Virus record (IMG/VR): IMGVR_UViG_3300005747_000802
Coordinates: 1-47,144 of that record
Source: a virus
Strand: one strand, 5' to 3'
Length of the DNA stretch: 47,144 bases
Positions 16,788 through 24,623 of this stretch are shown in pieces; position 1 is the first letter of the stretch; the number at the start of each line of letters is the position of its first letter. The notes under the pieces are model-generated. The model worked only from the letters and a program-made list of their open reading frames with translations, was not told where the DNA came from and made no database searches. The position numbers and the translations under genes are program-made.

Positions 16788-17802
16788 ATTAAAAGACAGG
16801 GAAAGTTTTAGCAGTTTATCTGCATTAGCTAGTGGCCCACAAGAGTATTTAAAGTATTTACTAAGAGAAGACAATGAGAACATCCCAGAGTATTTCCTAA
16901 AAGGTAAAATAGTGGATGATTTAAGATGTCTACCAGTTGTTAATGAGTATAGTGTAGAAGATTATTTTGCACAGAATTATACTATTAATACTTTAGAAAC
17001 TCCTACAGGTCAAGATCTGACATTTGCAAACTATTTAATAGAAAACTTTTCACTTGAAAAGATTAATAAGTCTGTTTTGTTAGATAGTATATCTGAGTTG
17101 AAGATATACAATAACATCAAAAAGGAAGATACTTTACTTAGCAAATATAATAATATTGAAGAGTATGTGTCTTTTTATTTGAGTGCTAAGGCTAATGGAA
17201 ATCCAGTAATTTCTTTTGAATTGTATACAGTATGTAAGAATATCATTTTTGGATTTCTAGCAGACCCACAGACATCTCGATATATGTCAAATGAGAGTTC
17301 TGGGGATGTAGAAATTATTAATGAGTTGCCTATACTGTGGAGTATTAAAAGAAATCCTGATGTAGATATGTTGATGAAATCTAAGTTGGATAAGGTTATT
17401 ATAGACCATAAAAACCAGACTATCCAGCCAATAGATTTTAAGACCACTAGTAGTCCTACTGATTCTTTTAAATCTTCTTATATAAAGTATAAATACTATT
17501 ACCAGGCTGGTTTGTACAGTCCTGCTCTAATATATAAGCAGATAAAAGAAAAGTGGTGTGAAGGCTACAAAATATTAGATTTTTTATTTATTGTTGGAAA
17601 TGGTGTGAATAAACCATTAATTTATTTAGTACCTGAGTCTCAAATACAAGCTGCCTTCTCTTTAGGTGGTAGGATAGGTTTTAGTCAAGTAAGACCTATT
17701 ATAGACTTGTTAGATGACTTAATATGGTACAAAGTAAATGGTTTTGAAACAGAAAAAAATTATTGTTTAAATGGAAATTATGAGATCAAAGTTATTGAGT
17801 AA
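16771..17802 (+). CDS. PD-(D/E)XK exonuclease, RecB/Cas4-like
   Basis: 343 residues from the ATG at 16771; the frame is open back to 16726 inside the previous gene. The nuclease core is C-terminal: KSKLDKVIID (Asp207), IDFKTTSS (Asp222, Lys224) and YYYQAGLY (Gln245, Tyr249), the full D-(D/E)xK plus QxxxY set of RecB-family nucleases. The N-terminal half is mostly helical and may bind DNA. Phages use such exonucleases to make single-stranded ends for recombination. With the Sak4-like ATPase and the SSB-like protein encoded upstream it could form a phage recombination system. Confidence 0.85.
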   Translation: MDNYYELKDRESFSSLSALASGPQEYLKYLLREDNENIPEYFLKGKIVDDLRCLPVVNEYSVEDYFAQNYTINTLETPTGQDLTFANYLIENFSLEKINKSVLLDSISELKIYNNIKKEDTLLSKYNNIEEYVSFYLSAKANGNPVISFELYTVCKNIIFGFLADPQTSRYMSNESSGDVEIINELPILWSIKRNPDVDMLMKSKLDKVIIDHKNQTIQPIDFKTTSSPTDSFKSSYIKYKYYYQAGLYSPALIYKQIKEKWCEGYKILDFLFIVGNGVNKPLIYLVPESQIQAAFSLGGRIGFSQVRPIIDLLDDLIWYKVNGFETEKNYCLNGNYEIKVIE

Positions 17803-18367
17803 ATTTAATTTTTTAAGATTAAAAACAGAATACGAGAAGAAGAATGATTCTTACTGGTTTTTATTACCTTTGTTGGGATTTAATGAGCCAGATCTATCTT
17901 CTGCTGGTTTATCTAATACATTTTTAGGAGATCATAATTGTGAATATCAGTATGACAACTGTTTATATTTATTCTTTAAGTATCAAACTTTTAATTATAA
18001 ATTGAATAGTTTAGTAAAGAACATGGAGAATCACCCTCTCCATGTTTTTACTTATGATTGTTTTTTAGAAAATGGTATAATGGTAGTTTTTAATTTAGGG
18101 GATGAATTTCTAGAAGTTTTAGAAACTTTTAAATTTGGTAAGTATTCAGAATACCCAGAAGAAGTAAAAGAAATTTATTTTCCTAAATATACAAACACAG
18201 GTACTCTGACTAACAGATGGAAAGTTTTTATGAAACATATTGATATGAAGAAAAGAATAGAAAATAAAGTAGGTATGGCCCTTGCTAATGATGCAGAGGT
18301 GTGGGACAAACCTTCACAAGATAAAGAAATATATTGTTATAACAAAAATTACGAATTATTATGGTAA
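17771..18367 (+). CDS. hypothetical protein, 198 aa
   Basis: Not recognised. It overlaps the exonuclease gene by 32 bases at its start (ATG at 17771, preceded by an A-rich stretch; ATG at 17780 is an alternative) and the next gene by 7 bases. The protein has many aromatic residues (FFKYQTFNYKL, FNLGDEFLEVLETF) and a basic helical end (MKKRIENKVGMALA). No signal peptide or membrane segment. A perfect 10-bp hairpin with a T-run lies inside the frame at 18020-18049, listed separately. Confidence 0.7.
   Translation: MEIMRSKLLSKFNFLRLKTEYEKKNDSYWFLLPLLGFNEPDLSSAGLSNTFLGDHNCEYQYDNCLYLFFKYQTFNYKLNSLVKNMENHPLHVFTYDCFLENGIMVVFNLGDEFLEVLETFKFGKYSEYPEEVKEIYFPKYTNTGTLTNRWKVFMKHIDMKKRIENKVGMALANDAEVWDKPSQDKEIYCYNKNYELLW
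18020..18049 (+). terminator. terminator-like hairpin inside a reading frame
   Basis: AACATGGAGA (18020-18029) pairs perfectly with TCTCCATGTT (18037-18046) across a 7-base loop, and TTT follows directly so that the run t45-t49 completes a U-tract. It has the form of an intrinsic terminator yet sits in the middle of the 17771-18367 frame. It could attenuate transcription of the downstream nucleotide genes unless translation prevents folding. Confidence 0.6.
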
Positions 18368-18894
18368 AGATTACACATTATCCTTCTTATACAGAAACAT
18401 CAGAATATAAAATGTATAGAAGTTTTGACTGGATTTTAAACAACAGAAAAGTATTGAGATTAAAATATGACGAGGAATTATACCCACAAAGCATAGGAGA
18501 AATCTTACTTAGAATGTTTGTATTTAGAGAAGGTAGTATATCTAAAACAGGAAAACCTAGAGTAGAAAATAATAGAATGAGAACAAAGGAAGATTTCTTA
18601 CTAACAGTTAGATATTATTATCCTGATTTAACAAAAGAACAGTTGATGGGCATAACAAAGTATATTGTACATCATACTTCTCTTGATAGTACTGATAGAC
18701 TTTTTAGTCATCAATACTGTCCTAATGTTAGAAAACTTACTCATTATGCTTCTTTTAAACTAACAAAAGAAAAGTGGCATCAGGATTATTTTCCTTATTA
18801 TCATACTAATTATGCTTTTAATAATATAGGTAGTGGAGAGCTTAAAGAGATATTAAATGGGTTAGTAAAAGAATTAACCCCTATAGAAATATGA
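18361..18894 (+). CDS. hypothetical protein, 177 aa
   Basis: Not recognised. Basic and rich in Tyr, His, Lys and Arg (SISKTGKPRVENNRMRTKEDF, HYASFKLTKEKWHQDYFPYYH), which could suit nucleic-acid binding, though no motif proves it. It overlaps the genes on both sides (7 and 4 bases), so it belongs to the same translationally coupled operon, immediately before the nucleotide-metabolism genes. A weaker 6-bp hairpin (GGGTTA/TAACCC, 18859-18880) lies just before its stop. Confidence 0.7.
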   Translation: MVKITHYPSYTETSEYKMYRSFDWILNNRKVLRLKYDEELYPQSIGEILLRMFVFREGSISKTGKPRVENNRMRTKEDFLLTVRYYYPDLTKEQLMGITKYIVHHTSLDSTDRLFSHQYCPNVRKLTHYASFKLTKEKWHQDYFPYYHTNYAFNNIGSGELKEILNGLVKELTPIEI

Positions 18895-19280
18895 AGAAAG
18901 TTTATTTAGCTATTCCTTATACAGGAATGGAGCAAAGTAGTTATGAACAATCATTAGATACTGTGGTTTTATTAACACAGTTATTTAAAGGGGAGATTAA
19001 TGTATTCTCCCCTATTGTTCATTCTCACCCTTTAACTCATTTAGGGTTAAAAGGAGATTGGGAATTTTGGAAAAAAATAGATTACCAGTTTTTAGATTGG
19101 TGTGATGAAGTTTTTGTATTAGTACCTAGAGAAGGATCTGACAAAGTATTTGAATCAGTAGGTGTAATGGCAGAACTTGAGTATGCTAAAGAAAAAGGTA
19201 AAAAAATAAAATACATTAAGAAAAAATCTGCTCACGAGGTTGCAGAAATTGAATTTAAAAAACTAAAAATAAGTGATTAA
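18891..19280 (+). CDS. nucleoside 2-deoxyribosyltransferase-like protein (DUF1937/DUF4406 type)
   Basis: 129 residues with a Rossmann-like beginning KKVYLAIPYTG, then VFSPIVHSHPL, DWEFWKKIDYQFLDWCDEVFVL and GVMAELEYAKEKGK. These are the strand-turn signatures of the DUF1937/DUF4406 branch of the nucleoside 2-deoxyribosyltransferase-like superfamily, which handles deoxyribose or ribose-base bonds. Placed directly before a ribonucleotide reductase and overlapping it by 8 bases, it probably works on nucleotides. The exact reaction is unknown, and the pattern Asp/Glu is compatible with an active hydrolase or transferase. A ggggaga/tctcccc hairpin lies within the frame. Confidence 0.75.
   Translation: MKKVYLAIPYTGMEQSSYEQSLDTVVLLTQLFKGEINVFSPIVHSHPLTHLGLKGDWEFWKKIDYQFLDWCDEVFVLVPREGSDKVFESVGVMAELEYAKEKGKKIKYIKKKSAHEVAEIEFKKLKISD
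18990..19013 (+). other. hairpin inside the deoxyribosyltransferase-like gene
   Basis: AGGGGAGA/TCTCCCCT arms (about 18989-18996 with 19006-19013) form an 8-bp stem with a 9-base loop. The 5' arm AAAGGGGAGA is identical to that of the main terminator at 24630-24639, but here no T-run follows (tattg). Confidence 0.5.
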
Positions 19281-21516
19281 AAGAGAAGTAAATGGAAAGA
19301 AACTATTATCTGAGTTTAAATTTTATTCAGGTAATTATTCAAAATATTTAATTGACAAAAACAGATACGAAAGCTGGGATGAGTCAGTAGAAAGAGTGAT
19401 GAATATGCATAAGCTAAAGTATAGAGACAAACTAGAAGTACTGTCTCCTTACTTAGCTGAAGTGGAAGAAGCTTATAAAAATCAATACTTATTAGGCTCT
19501 CAGAGAGCTCTGCAATTTGGTTTTGCTGCCAAAGGTCAGGGTATATTAAAGCATAATTCTAAGATGTATAATTGTCTTAGTTCTTATGCAGATAGACCTC
19601 AGTTCTTTCAAGAAGCAATGTATTGGTTATTATCAGGTTGTGGAGTAGGTTTTAGAGTATTTCAAAGTGATATTAACAGATTTAAACACTTAGCAGTTAG
19701 AGATAAAGGTGTAAAAACTTTTGTTGTAGATGACAGCATAGAAGGTTGGTCAGATGCTTTTGGTGTATTGATGTCTTCCTTTTTATCTGATCAAAATATT
19801 TCACAGTATGAAGTACCTTTCCCTGAGTATCAAGGTTATAGAATAGATTTTGATTTATCTAAAATACGCAGAAGAGGTGCACTAATCTCTGGTGGATTTA
19901 AAGCACCAGGTCCTGATGGTTTAAAGAACTCTCTAGAAGAGGTTACTTCCTTAATGCAGAGAGCTTTGGAAGGTAGAGGATATTTAGAGACTATAGATGT
20001 CTATGATATAGTAATGCACCAATCTGATGCAGTGCTTTCAGGTGGTGTCAGAAGGTCTGCTACTATATGTCTATTTCATAAATCAGACCAGCTAATGCTA
20101 AAAGCTAAGACAGGTGACTGGTTTTCTGAGAATCCTCAGAGAGCTAGAAGTAATAATTCTGTGCTACTTCTAAAGAGTGACACATCAGAAGAAGAATTTG
20201 CAGAATTATTTGAAAATATTAAAGACTGGGGTGAGCCTGGTTTTATATGGACAGATGACTATAATATTACTTATAACCCTTGTGTAGAGATAGGGAAATA
20301 TCCTCAGACAGAAGATGGTATAAGTGGCTGGCAAGGTTGTAATTTAACAGAAGGTAATGGTGCTAAGTGTAATACAGAAGAAGAATTCTACAAGATGTGT
20401 AGAGTGTCTGCTATCATGGGTACACTACAAGCAGGTTATACTGACTTTGAATATGTAGACAAGACTTCTCCAGCAAAAGAAATATTTGAGAGAGAAGCTT
20501 TACTAGGCTGCAGTATTACAGGTCTAACAGCTAATCCTGATATACTTTTTAATCCTAAGATTTTATCTAAGGGTGCTAAAATATTGATAGATATTAATAA
20601 AGAAATTGCTGAGATAATAGAGATAAGACAGGCTGCTAGACTAGGTTGTATTAAGCCATCTGGTAATGCATCAGTATTGTTGCAGACTCCTTCAGGTATT
20701 CATGGAGAGCACTCTAGAAGATATATAAGAAATGTACAAGTTAACAAAGATGAAGACTTGGCAGAGCTTTTAAAGAATGAGAATCCTTATATGTTTGAGG
20801 ATAGTGTATGGTCTTCTAATAAGACAGATTATGTAGTTTCTTTTCCAGTAGAAAATGAAGCTGAGTATATGTTTAAAGAAGATTTGTTAGGTATTAAGTT
20901 ACTTGAGAAAGTACTTGTTGTACAAAAGAACTGGGTTGAAGCATCTACTAATGTAGACTTGTGTGTTCACCCTGCTACAAGACATAATGTATCTAACACT
21001 ATTAATGTAACAGACTGGGATGAGACTAGAGATTTTATCTTTAAAAACAGAAAATGGTTTGCAGGTGTATCTCTACTAAGCATGTCAGGTGATAAAGATT
21101 ATACTCAAGCTCCTTTTACATCTGTGTCTACTCCTCAAGAGATATTAGATACTTATGGAGAAGGTAGTATGTTTGCATCAGGATTAATAGTAGATGGCTT
21201 ACATGCATTCCACGATAATTTGTGGCAAGCTTGTGATGCAGTTTTGTTTAATATTCCTTTTGAGGATAACTCTTCTACAGTCCTTAAGAAAGACTGGGTA
21301 AGAAGGTTTAAAAAGTTTGCAGAAAATTATCTTAATTGTGATTTGAGACAGACTTCATATCTTCTAAAAGATGTATACTTATATCACAAATGGGTAAAGA
21401 TAACTTCTAATATAAAAGAAGTAGATTGGTTGAATTCTAAAGTACAGCCTAGATTTACAGATATTGCTACAACTGGAGCTATGGCTTGTTCAGGTGGTAA
21501 GTGTGAGATTATATGA
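19273..21516 (+). CDS. class II ribonucleotide reductase, adenosylcobalamin-dependent, monomeric RTPR type
   Basis: 747 residues beginning with a GTG codon (19273) that overlaps the previous stop by 8 bases. It reduces ribonucleoside triphosphates to dNTPs with a B12-generated thiyl radical. The key residues are visible: Cys101 in KMYNCLSSY and Cys356 in WQGCNLTE form the reducing pair, NPCVEI holds the radical Cys337 and Glu339, IKPSGNAS is present, and the C-terminal shuttle is ACSGGKCEII (Cys739, Cys744). The size and the terminal CxxxxC match the Lactobacillus leichmannii enzyme. The spacing between Cys337 and Cys356 is 19 instead of the 11 I recall for that enzyme. The phage depends on host cobalamin. 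Confidence 0.94.
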   Translation: MIKREVNGKKLLSEFKFYSGNYSKYLIDKNRYESWDESVERVMNMHKLKYRDKLEVLSPYLAEVEEAYKNQYLLGSQRALQFGFAAKGQGILKHNSKMYNCLSSYADRPQFFQEAMYWLLSGCGVGFRVFQSDINRFKHLAVRDKGVKTFVVDDSIEGWSDAFGVLMSSFLSDQNISQYEVPFPEYQGYRIDFDLSKIRRRGALISGGFKAPGPDGLKNSLEEVTSLMQRALEGRGYLETIDVYDIVMHQSDAVLSGGVRRSATICLFHKSDQLMLKAKTGDWFSENPQRARSNNSVLLLKSDTSEEEFAELFENIKDWGEPGFIWTDDYNITYNPCVEIGKYPQTEDGISGWQGCNLTEGNGAKCNTEEEFYKMCRVSAIMGTLQAGYTDFEYVDKTSPAKEIFEREALLGCSITGLTANPDILFNPKILSKGAKILIDINKEIAEIIEIRQAARLGCIKPSGNASVLLQTPSGIHGEHSRRYIRNVQVNKDEDLAELLKNENPYMFEDSVWSSNKTDYVVSFPVENEAEYMFKEDLLGIKLLEKVLVVQKNWVEASTNVDLCVHPATRHNVSNTINVTDWDETRDFIFKNRKWFAGVSLLSMSGDKDYTQAPFTSVSTPQEILDTYGEGSMFASGLIVDGLHAFHDNLWQACDAVLFNIPFEDNSSTVLKKDWVRRFKKFAENYLNCDLRQTSYLLKDVYLYHKWVKITSNIKEVDWLNSKVQPRFTDIATTGAMACSGGKCEII

Positions 21517-21674
21517 ATGATTTTAAGTACTTTGATGAAAGTTGGAATAGACCTTTATCTAGAGAGTATTTGATTAAAAAAGGATATTGCTGTGCTTTAG
21601 GGTGCAGCAATTGTCCTTATACTAAACCTAGAAAAAAAGGTAATACGAAATTAGAAAATAAAAATAAGATATGA
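21513..21674 (+). CDS. small cysteine-rich protein, DUF5522-like
   Basis: 53 residues, linked by ATGA overlaps on both sides (ribonucleotide reductase upstream, dUTPase downstream). The core GYCCALGCSNCPY has four cysteines in a CC-x3-C-x2-CPY pattern, which I associate with the small DUF5522 proteins of Bacteroidota. It may bind a metal or an iron-sulphur group. The remainder is basic (KPRKKGNTKLENKNK). Function unknown; its coupling to the reductase makes a redox or metal role in nucleotide reduction a reasonable hypothesis. Confidence 0.75.
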   Translation: MNDFKYFDESWNRPLSREYLIKKGYCCALGCSNCPYTKPRKKGNTKLENKNKI

Positions 21675-22147
21675 AGATAAAATTTAGAAGATTAAATGAA
21701 AATGCAGTAGTACCTGTATTTGCTACTAAAGGTGCTGCTTGTGCAGATGTAGTGGCAACAGAAATTGTTAAACAAGATAGTTATAATGTGACTGTAAAGT
21801 TAGGATTTGCTACAGAGATACCTGAAGGTTACAAAGGAGTAGTAGTTCCTAGAAGTAGCTTTACTCAGAAAGGTTGGGTAATGCAAAATAGTCCTGCTCA
21901 AATTGACTCTGACTACAGAGGAGAGTGGATGTTAAAATTTCAATCCCTTACATTTGATGCAGTTTCTACTAGACATAACTTAATTGATTTACTTCCAGAA
22001 GATTTTCCTTATGAAGTAGGTGATAGAGTAGCACAGGTATATTTTGAAAAAGTAGAACAAGCTGAGTTTGTTGTAGTAGATGACTTAGAATCCACTGAAA
22101 GAGGAGAGGGAGGATTTGGCTCAACTGGAGTGAAGGAGGTAGTATGA
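21671..22147 (+). CDS. dut: dUTP diphosphatase
   Basis: 158 residues with the five trimeric dUTPase motifs: GAACADV (motif 1, a variant of AGYDL), PRSS (60-63), QIDSDYRGEW (catalytic Asp79 and Tyr82 region), GDRVAQV and the C-terminal P-loop-like arm RGEGGFGSTG (about 143-152). It converts dUTP to dUMP and pyrophosphate, lowering uracil incorporation and feeding thymidylate synthesis. This complements the phage UDG. No thymidylate synthase is seen in this window. Confidence 0.94.
   Translation: MKIKFRRLNENAVVPVFATKGAACADVVATEIVKQDSYNVTVKLGFATEIPEGYKGVVVPRSSFTQKGWVMQNSPAQIDSDYRGEWMLKFQSLTFDAVSTRHNLIDLLPEDFPYEVGDRVAQVYFEKVEQAEFVVVDDLESTERGEGGFGSTGVKEVV
22133..22139 (+). promoter_or_regulatory. 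Shine-Dalgarno-like site before 22144
   Basis: AAGGAGG lies 4 bases before the ATG at 22144, inside the last codons of the dUTPase gene. It is a rare purine-rich site in a window of mostly A-rich leaders and may help a start that overlaps the dUTPase stop by 4 bases. The spacing is short, so its use is uncertain. Confidence 0.4.
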
Positions 22148-22785
22148 TAGTAGATACTCCAATAATAGAATGTTATGTAAGAAAATCTCATTTATCAGGA
22201 GCTCCTTCTTTTAGTAAAGAGGATGAGTTGATATTTGCTATATTAATAGGAATTCGTTTTGTAAGAAATAGAAGTCCTTTATTTATTGTATACATCCCTA
22301 GTGTTGGTGCAGTCTATGATAAAGTAAATCAAAATGCTATCTTTAACAAATCTGAGTTAGATTTTGAAGGTGTAATTGATATGGATAATGTTGCTTGGTG
22401 GGATTGTCTTTCTACAAACTGGCAGTTAATACAATTAAAGTTTTTAAAGTATGCTGAAGTAGAAATGACTACTAGAAATAAAGAAGAGAAAAAAGGTATC
22501 TATCTTTTTACTTGTGACCCACAAGAACCTCAGCATGGAAATGACTATGGTGAATCTCAAATTTGGCACGAGCATAAGACTAAAACTTTTTTCTTTGATT
22601 ATGATACTGGTGTACTGTGCTGTACTCCTAATAATAAGATGAGAATATGGAATAGTAGTCTTACTCCTAAGGACAGAGACAATGGAAGCTGGCTAAGAGT
22701 ATATAGAGAAACTCCAGAAGTTATGAGTCACGAAGAAGATCAGTTTTTAGGAGACACAGACAGATTTGATTACAGCGAAAAATAA
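22144..22785 (+). CDS. hypothetical protein, 213 aa
   Basis: Not recognised. A hydrophobic stretch IFAILIGIRFV near residues 28-38 is followed by a beta-rich region and a Trp/Asp/His-rich second half (NVAWWDCLSTNW, WHEHKTKTFFFDYD, CCTPNNKMRIW), ending in a very acidic tail. It overlaps the dUTPase end (ATGA). No catalytic motif is evident. It lies in the nucleotide-metabolism stretch but context gives no specific role. Confidence 0.68.
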   Translation: MIVDTPIIECYVRKSHLSGAPSFSKEDELIFAILIGIRFVRNRSPLFIVYIPSVGAVYDKVNQNAIFNKSELDFEGVIDMDNVAWWDCLSTNWQLIQLKFLKYAEVEMTTRNKEEKKGIYLFTCDPQEPQHGNDYGESQIWHEHKTKTFFFDYDTGVLCCTPNNKMRIWNSSLTPKDRDNGSWLRVYRETPEVMSHEEDQFLGDTDRFDYSEK

Positions 22786-22797
22786 AAAATTAATACA

Positions 22798-23073
22798 ATG
22801 ATAAAATACGAAACAGTTGTACTAGCTAAAAAACTAGGATATGATGATGTATTTACTTTACCAAACTTACAAAATTGGCTAAGGGAAAGTCATAATGTAT
22901 ACATAGTTATAGAACCTTATAAACAAAAAGGTCACTATAAACACTACTCTTTACAATGGGTAGATGATAAATTTGAATATATTAAGACTGTAGACCTTGA
23001 GGAAATAAATTATCACACACTTCTAGAACAGCAAATACAACACTGTTTAAAATATTTAACAGATGGAAAATAA
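22798..23073 (+). CDS. hypothetical protein, 91 aa
   Basis: Not assigned a function. The pattern LAKKLGYDD ... LPNLQNWLRESHNVYIVIEPY ... is one I know as a recurrent short protein of Bacteroidota phages and prophages. It begins after a 12-base A-rich spacer and overlaps the next gene by 11 bases. Mixed alpha/beta, no membrane segment. Confidence 0.72.
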   Translation: MIKYETVVLAKKLGYDDVFTLPNLQNWLRESHNVYIVIEPYKQKGHYKHYSLQWVDDKFEYIKTVDLEEINYHTLLEQQIQHCLKYLTDGK

Positions 23074-23251
23074 AGAAGTAAACCTTTCAGATGTAAATAG
23101 AGTAGAAATTATAAACCATGGGGATAATAAATATCCCTATGGTAATTTTCTTTCTATACACACCAAGTCTGTCTCAAGATTTAGTCAAGTAAAGACTTTA
23201 GAATTTTCAGTACAAGACGAAGGTAAAACATTAAAAATATTTATGAAATGA
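23063..23251 (+). CDS. small hypothetical protein, 62 aa
   Basis: Overlaps its neighbours by 11 and 4 bases. Beta-rich (VEIINHGDN, LEFSVQDEGKTLKIFMK). It contains, within codons near 23115-23143, a 12-bp hairpin. No known domain. Confidence 0.6.
   Translation: MENKEVNLSDVNRVEIINHGDNKYPYGNFLSIHTKSVSRFSQVKTLEFSVQDEGKTLKIFMK
23115..23143 (+). other. strong hairpin inside a small gene
   Basis: A 12-bp stem (ACCATGGGGATA with TATCCCTATGGT, one G-U pair at 23120/23138) closes a 5-base AT loop and is followed by AATTTTC. It lies wholly inside the 23063-23251 frame. It resembles an intrinsic terminator with a weak U-tract or an RNA-processing element. Confidence 0.55.
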
Positions 23252-24099
23252 TTATAGGAATATCAGGAAGAATAAACTCAGGTAAAGATACTGTAGGTAA
23301 GATTGTAAAACTAATAAGACTACTAAACAGAGCTGATACTAAAGAGTTGCTAATAGAATACGAACACTTTGAAAGAAATAACTTATGGGATGTAGTAAAG
23401 GGACCTAGTTCCTTTGAAATCAGAAAGTTTGCAGACAAGCTAAAGGATATGACTTGTGTACTATTAGGTTGTACAAAAGAGCAACTAGAAGATAGAGAGT
23501 TTAAAGAAAAAGAATTAGGAGAAGAATGGAACTACACCTTTTACAACATTAGAGATAATGAAGGAGGTATGTTAGATAATCATCTATCAGAAGAAGATGC
23601 AGAAAATGATTTATCTTTCTGGGATGAAAACATTAACATTGCCCATCCCCCCTATATTGAAAAAGTAGAGCAGAGATTGACTCCTAGACTACTACTTCAA
23701 TTATTAGGTACTGAATGTGGTAGAAAAATTATACATCCTAATTTGTGGGTAAACTCTTTAATGAGTGAGTATAAACCAATAGAAGAGTTTAGCACAGTAT
23801 ACCCTAACTGGGTAATTACAGATGTGAGATTTCCTAACGAGTTAAGAGCTATAAAGGAAAAAGGTGGTATTACTATTAGAGTTAATAGGCCTAAATATGC
23901 ATACGAATCAGATTTACCTGAAAAAAGTAGTCCTCTTCAACATGCTGAAAGAGGCAAAGAACTATACAATCATCCTTCTGAAATAGCTTTAGATAATGCA
24001 GAATTTGATTACACCATTGACAACAATGGAACTATTGAAGAATTAATTGAAAAGATAAAAAATTTAAAAATATGGGAAGATATTATGACGGAGATATAA
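23248..24099 (+). CDS. deoxynucleoside monophosphate kinase
   Basis: 283 residues. P-loop GRINSGKDT (7-15, Lys13) at the N-terminus; then KFADKLKDM, the LLGCTKEQLEDREFKE segment, PRLLLQLLGTECGR and WVITDVRFPNELRAI, which together match phage dNMP kinases of the T4 gene 1 type. It phosphorylates dNMPs to dNDPs. Together with the ribonucleotide reductase and dUTPase it completes a phage-encoded dNTP supply. It overlaps the previous gene by 4 bases and the next by 28. Confidence 0.88.
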   Translation: MIIGISGRINSGKDTVGKIVKLIRLLNRADTKELLIEYEHFERNNLWDVVKGPSSFEIRKFADKLKDMTCVLLGCTKEQLEDREFKEKELGEEWNYTFYNIRDNEGGMLDNHLSEEDAENDLSFWDENINIAHPPYIEKVEQRLTPRLLLQLLGTECGRKIIHPNLWVNSLMSEYKPIEEFSTVYPNWVITDVRFPNELRAIKEKGGITIRVNRPKYAYESDLPEKSSPLQHAERGKELYNHPSEIALDNAEFDYTIDNNGTIEELIEKIKNLKIWEDIMTEI

Positions 24100-24419
24100 G
24101 TGGAAAGTTTATGTTTGCAATACAATCAAGTACTGCAGCAGATAGATTTGGTAGTACTTATTCAGAACCAAGCTATGTAGACTACTATTTTGACGAAGAC
24201 CAGTTACCTACTATAAATGCAGAGTTAAATAGTTTACAAGCAGCATTTGATAAGGTATCTAAATTTATGGAAAAACACGAGACTTATTCAAATAAAATGC
24301 TAGAAGAAGCAAACATAAGTACTCAAGAATTAAGTGATTATGCAGACTATAGACTTGGAAAACAAATTAAAGACTGTGTAGAAGAACAAGGTAGTTGCTG
24401 TTTTACAGCAGAGTTATAA
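24072..24419 (+). CDS. conserved hypothetical protein, 115 aa
   Basis: Begins MGRYYDGDISGKFMFAIQSS..AADRFG, a pattern that looks like a known small phage/bacterial family without assigned function. The rest is helical (LNSLQAAFDKVSKFMEKHE) and ends with a CC pair (GSCCFTAEL). Its start overlaps the kinase gene by 28 bases but follows an A-rich leader (aaaaaatttaaaaat), supporting it. No membrane or catalytic motif. Confidence 0.7.
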   Translation: MGRYYDGDISGKFMFAIQSSTAADRFGSTYSEPSYVDYYFDEDQLPTINAELNSLQAAFDKVSKFMEKHETYSNKMLEEANISTQELSDYADYRLGKQIKDCVEEQGSCCFTAEL

Positions 24420-24422
24420 GAT

Positions 24423-24620
24423 ATGGGAAAATTTTATGTAAATGAACAAGAAGAAGTAAGTGGTATTCGTACTACTACTTATCAAGTAGAAGCAAACTCA
24501 TTAGAAGAAGCTATTAAGAAAATAGAAAAAGAAGACTTTTTAAACATAGACTACAGATCTGTGTCCATACAAAAGTCTGACCCTAAAACTAAGACATTCA
24601 AAAGAGTGTCGGCATTTTAG
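24423..24620 (+). CDS. small hypothetical protein, 65 aa
   Basis: Last gene of the plus-strand operon, 3 bases after its neighbour. The beta-alpha-beta-like segment TYQVEANSLEEAIKKIEKED resembles the repeated 'VEAxSxEEA' motif of small DpnD/PcfM-like proteins, but this is too weak for a call. Basic, no membrane segment. The terminator begins about 10 bases after its stop. Confidence 0.62.
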   Translation: MGKFYVNEQEEVSGIRTTTYQVEANSLEEAIKKIEKEDFLNIDYRSVSIQKSDPKTKTFKRVSAF

Positions 24621-24623
24621 GGT

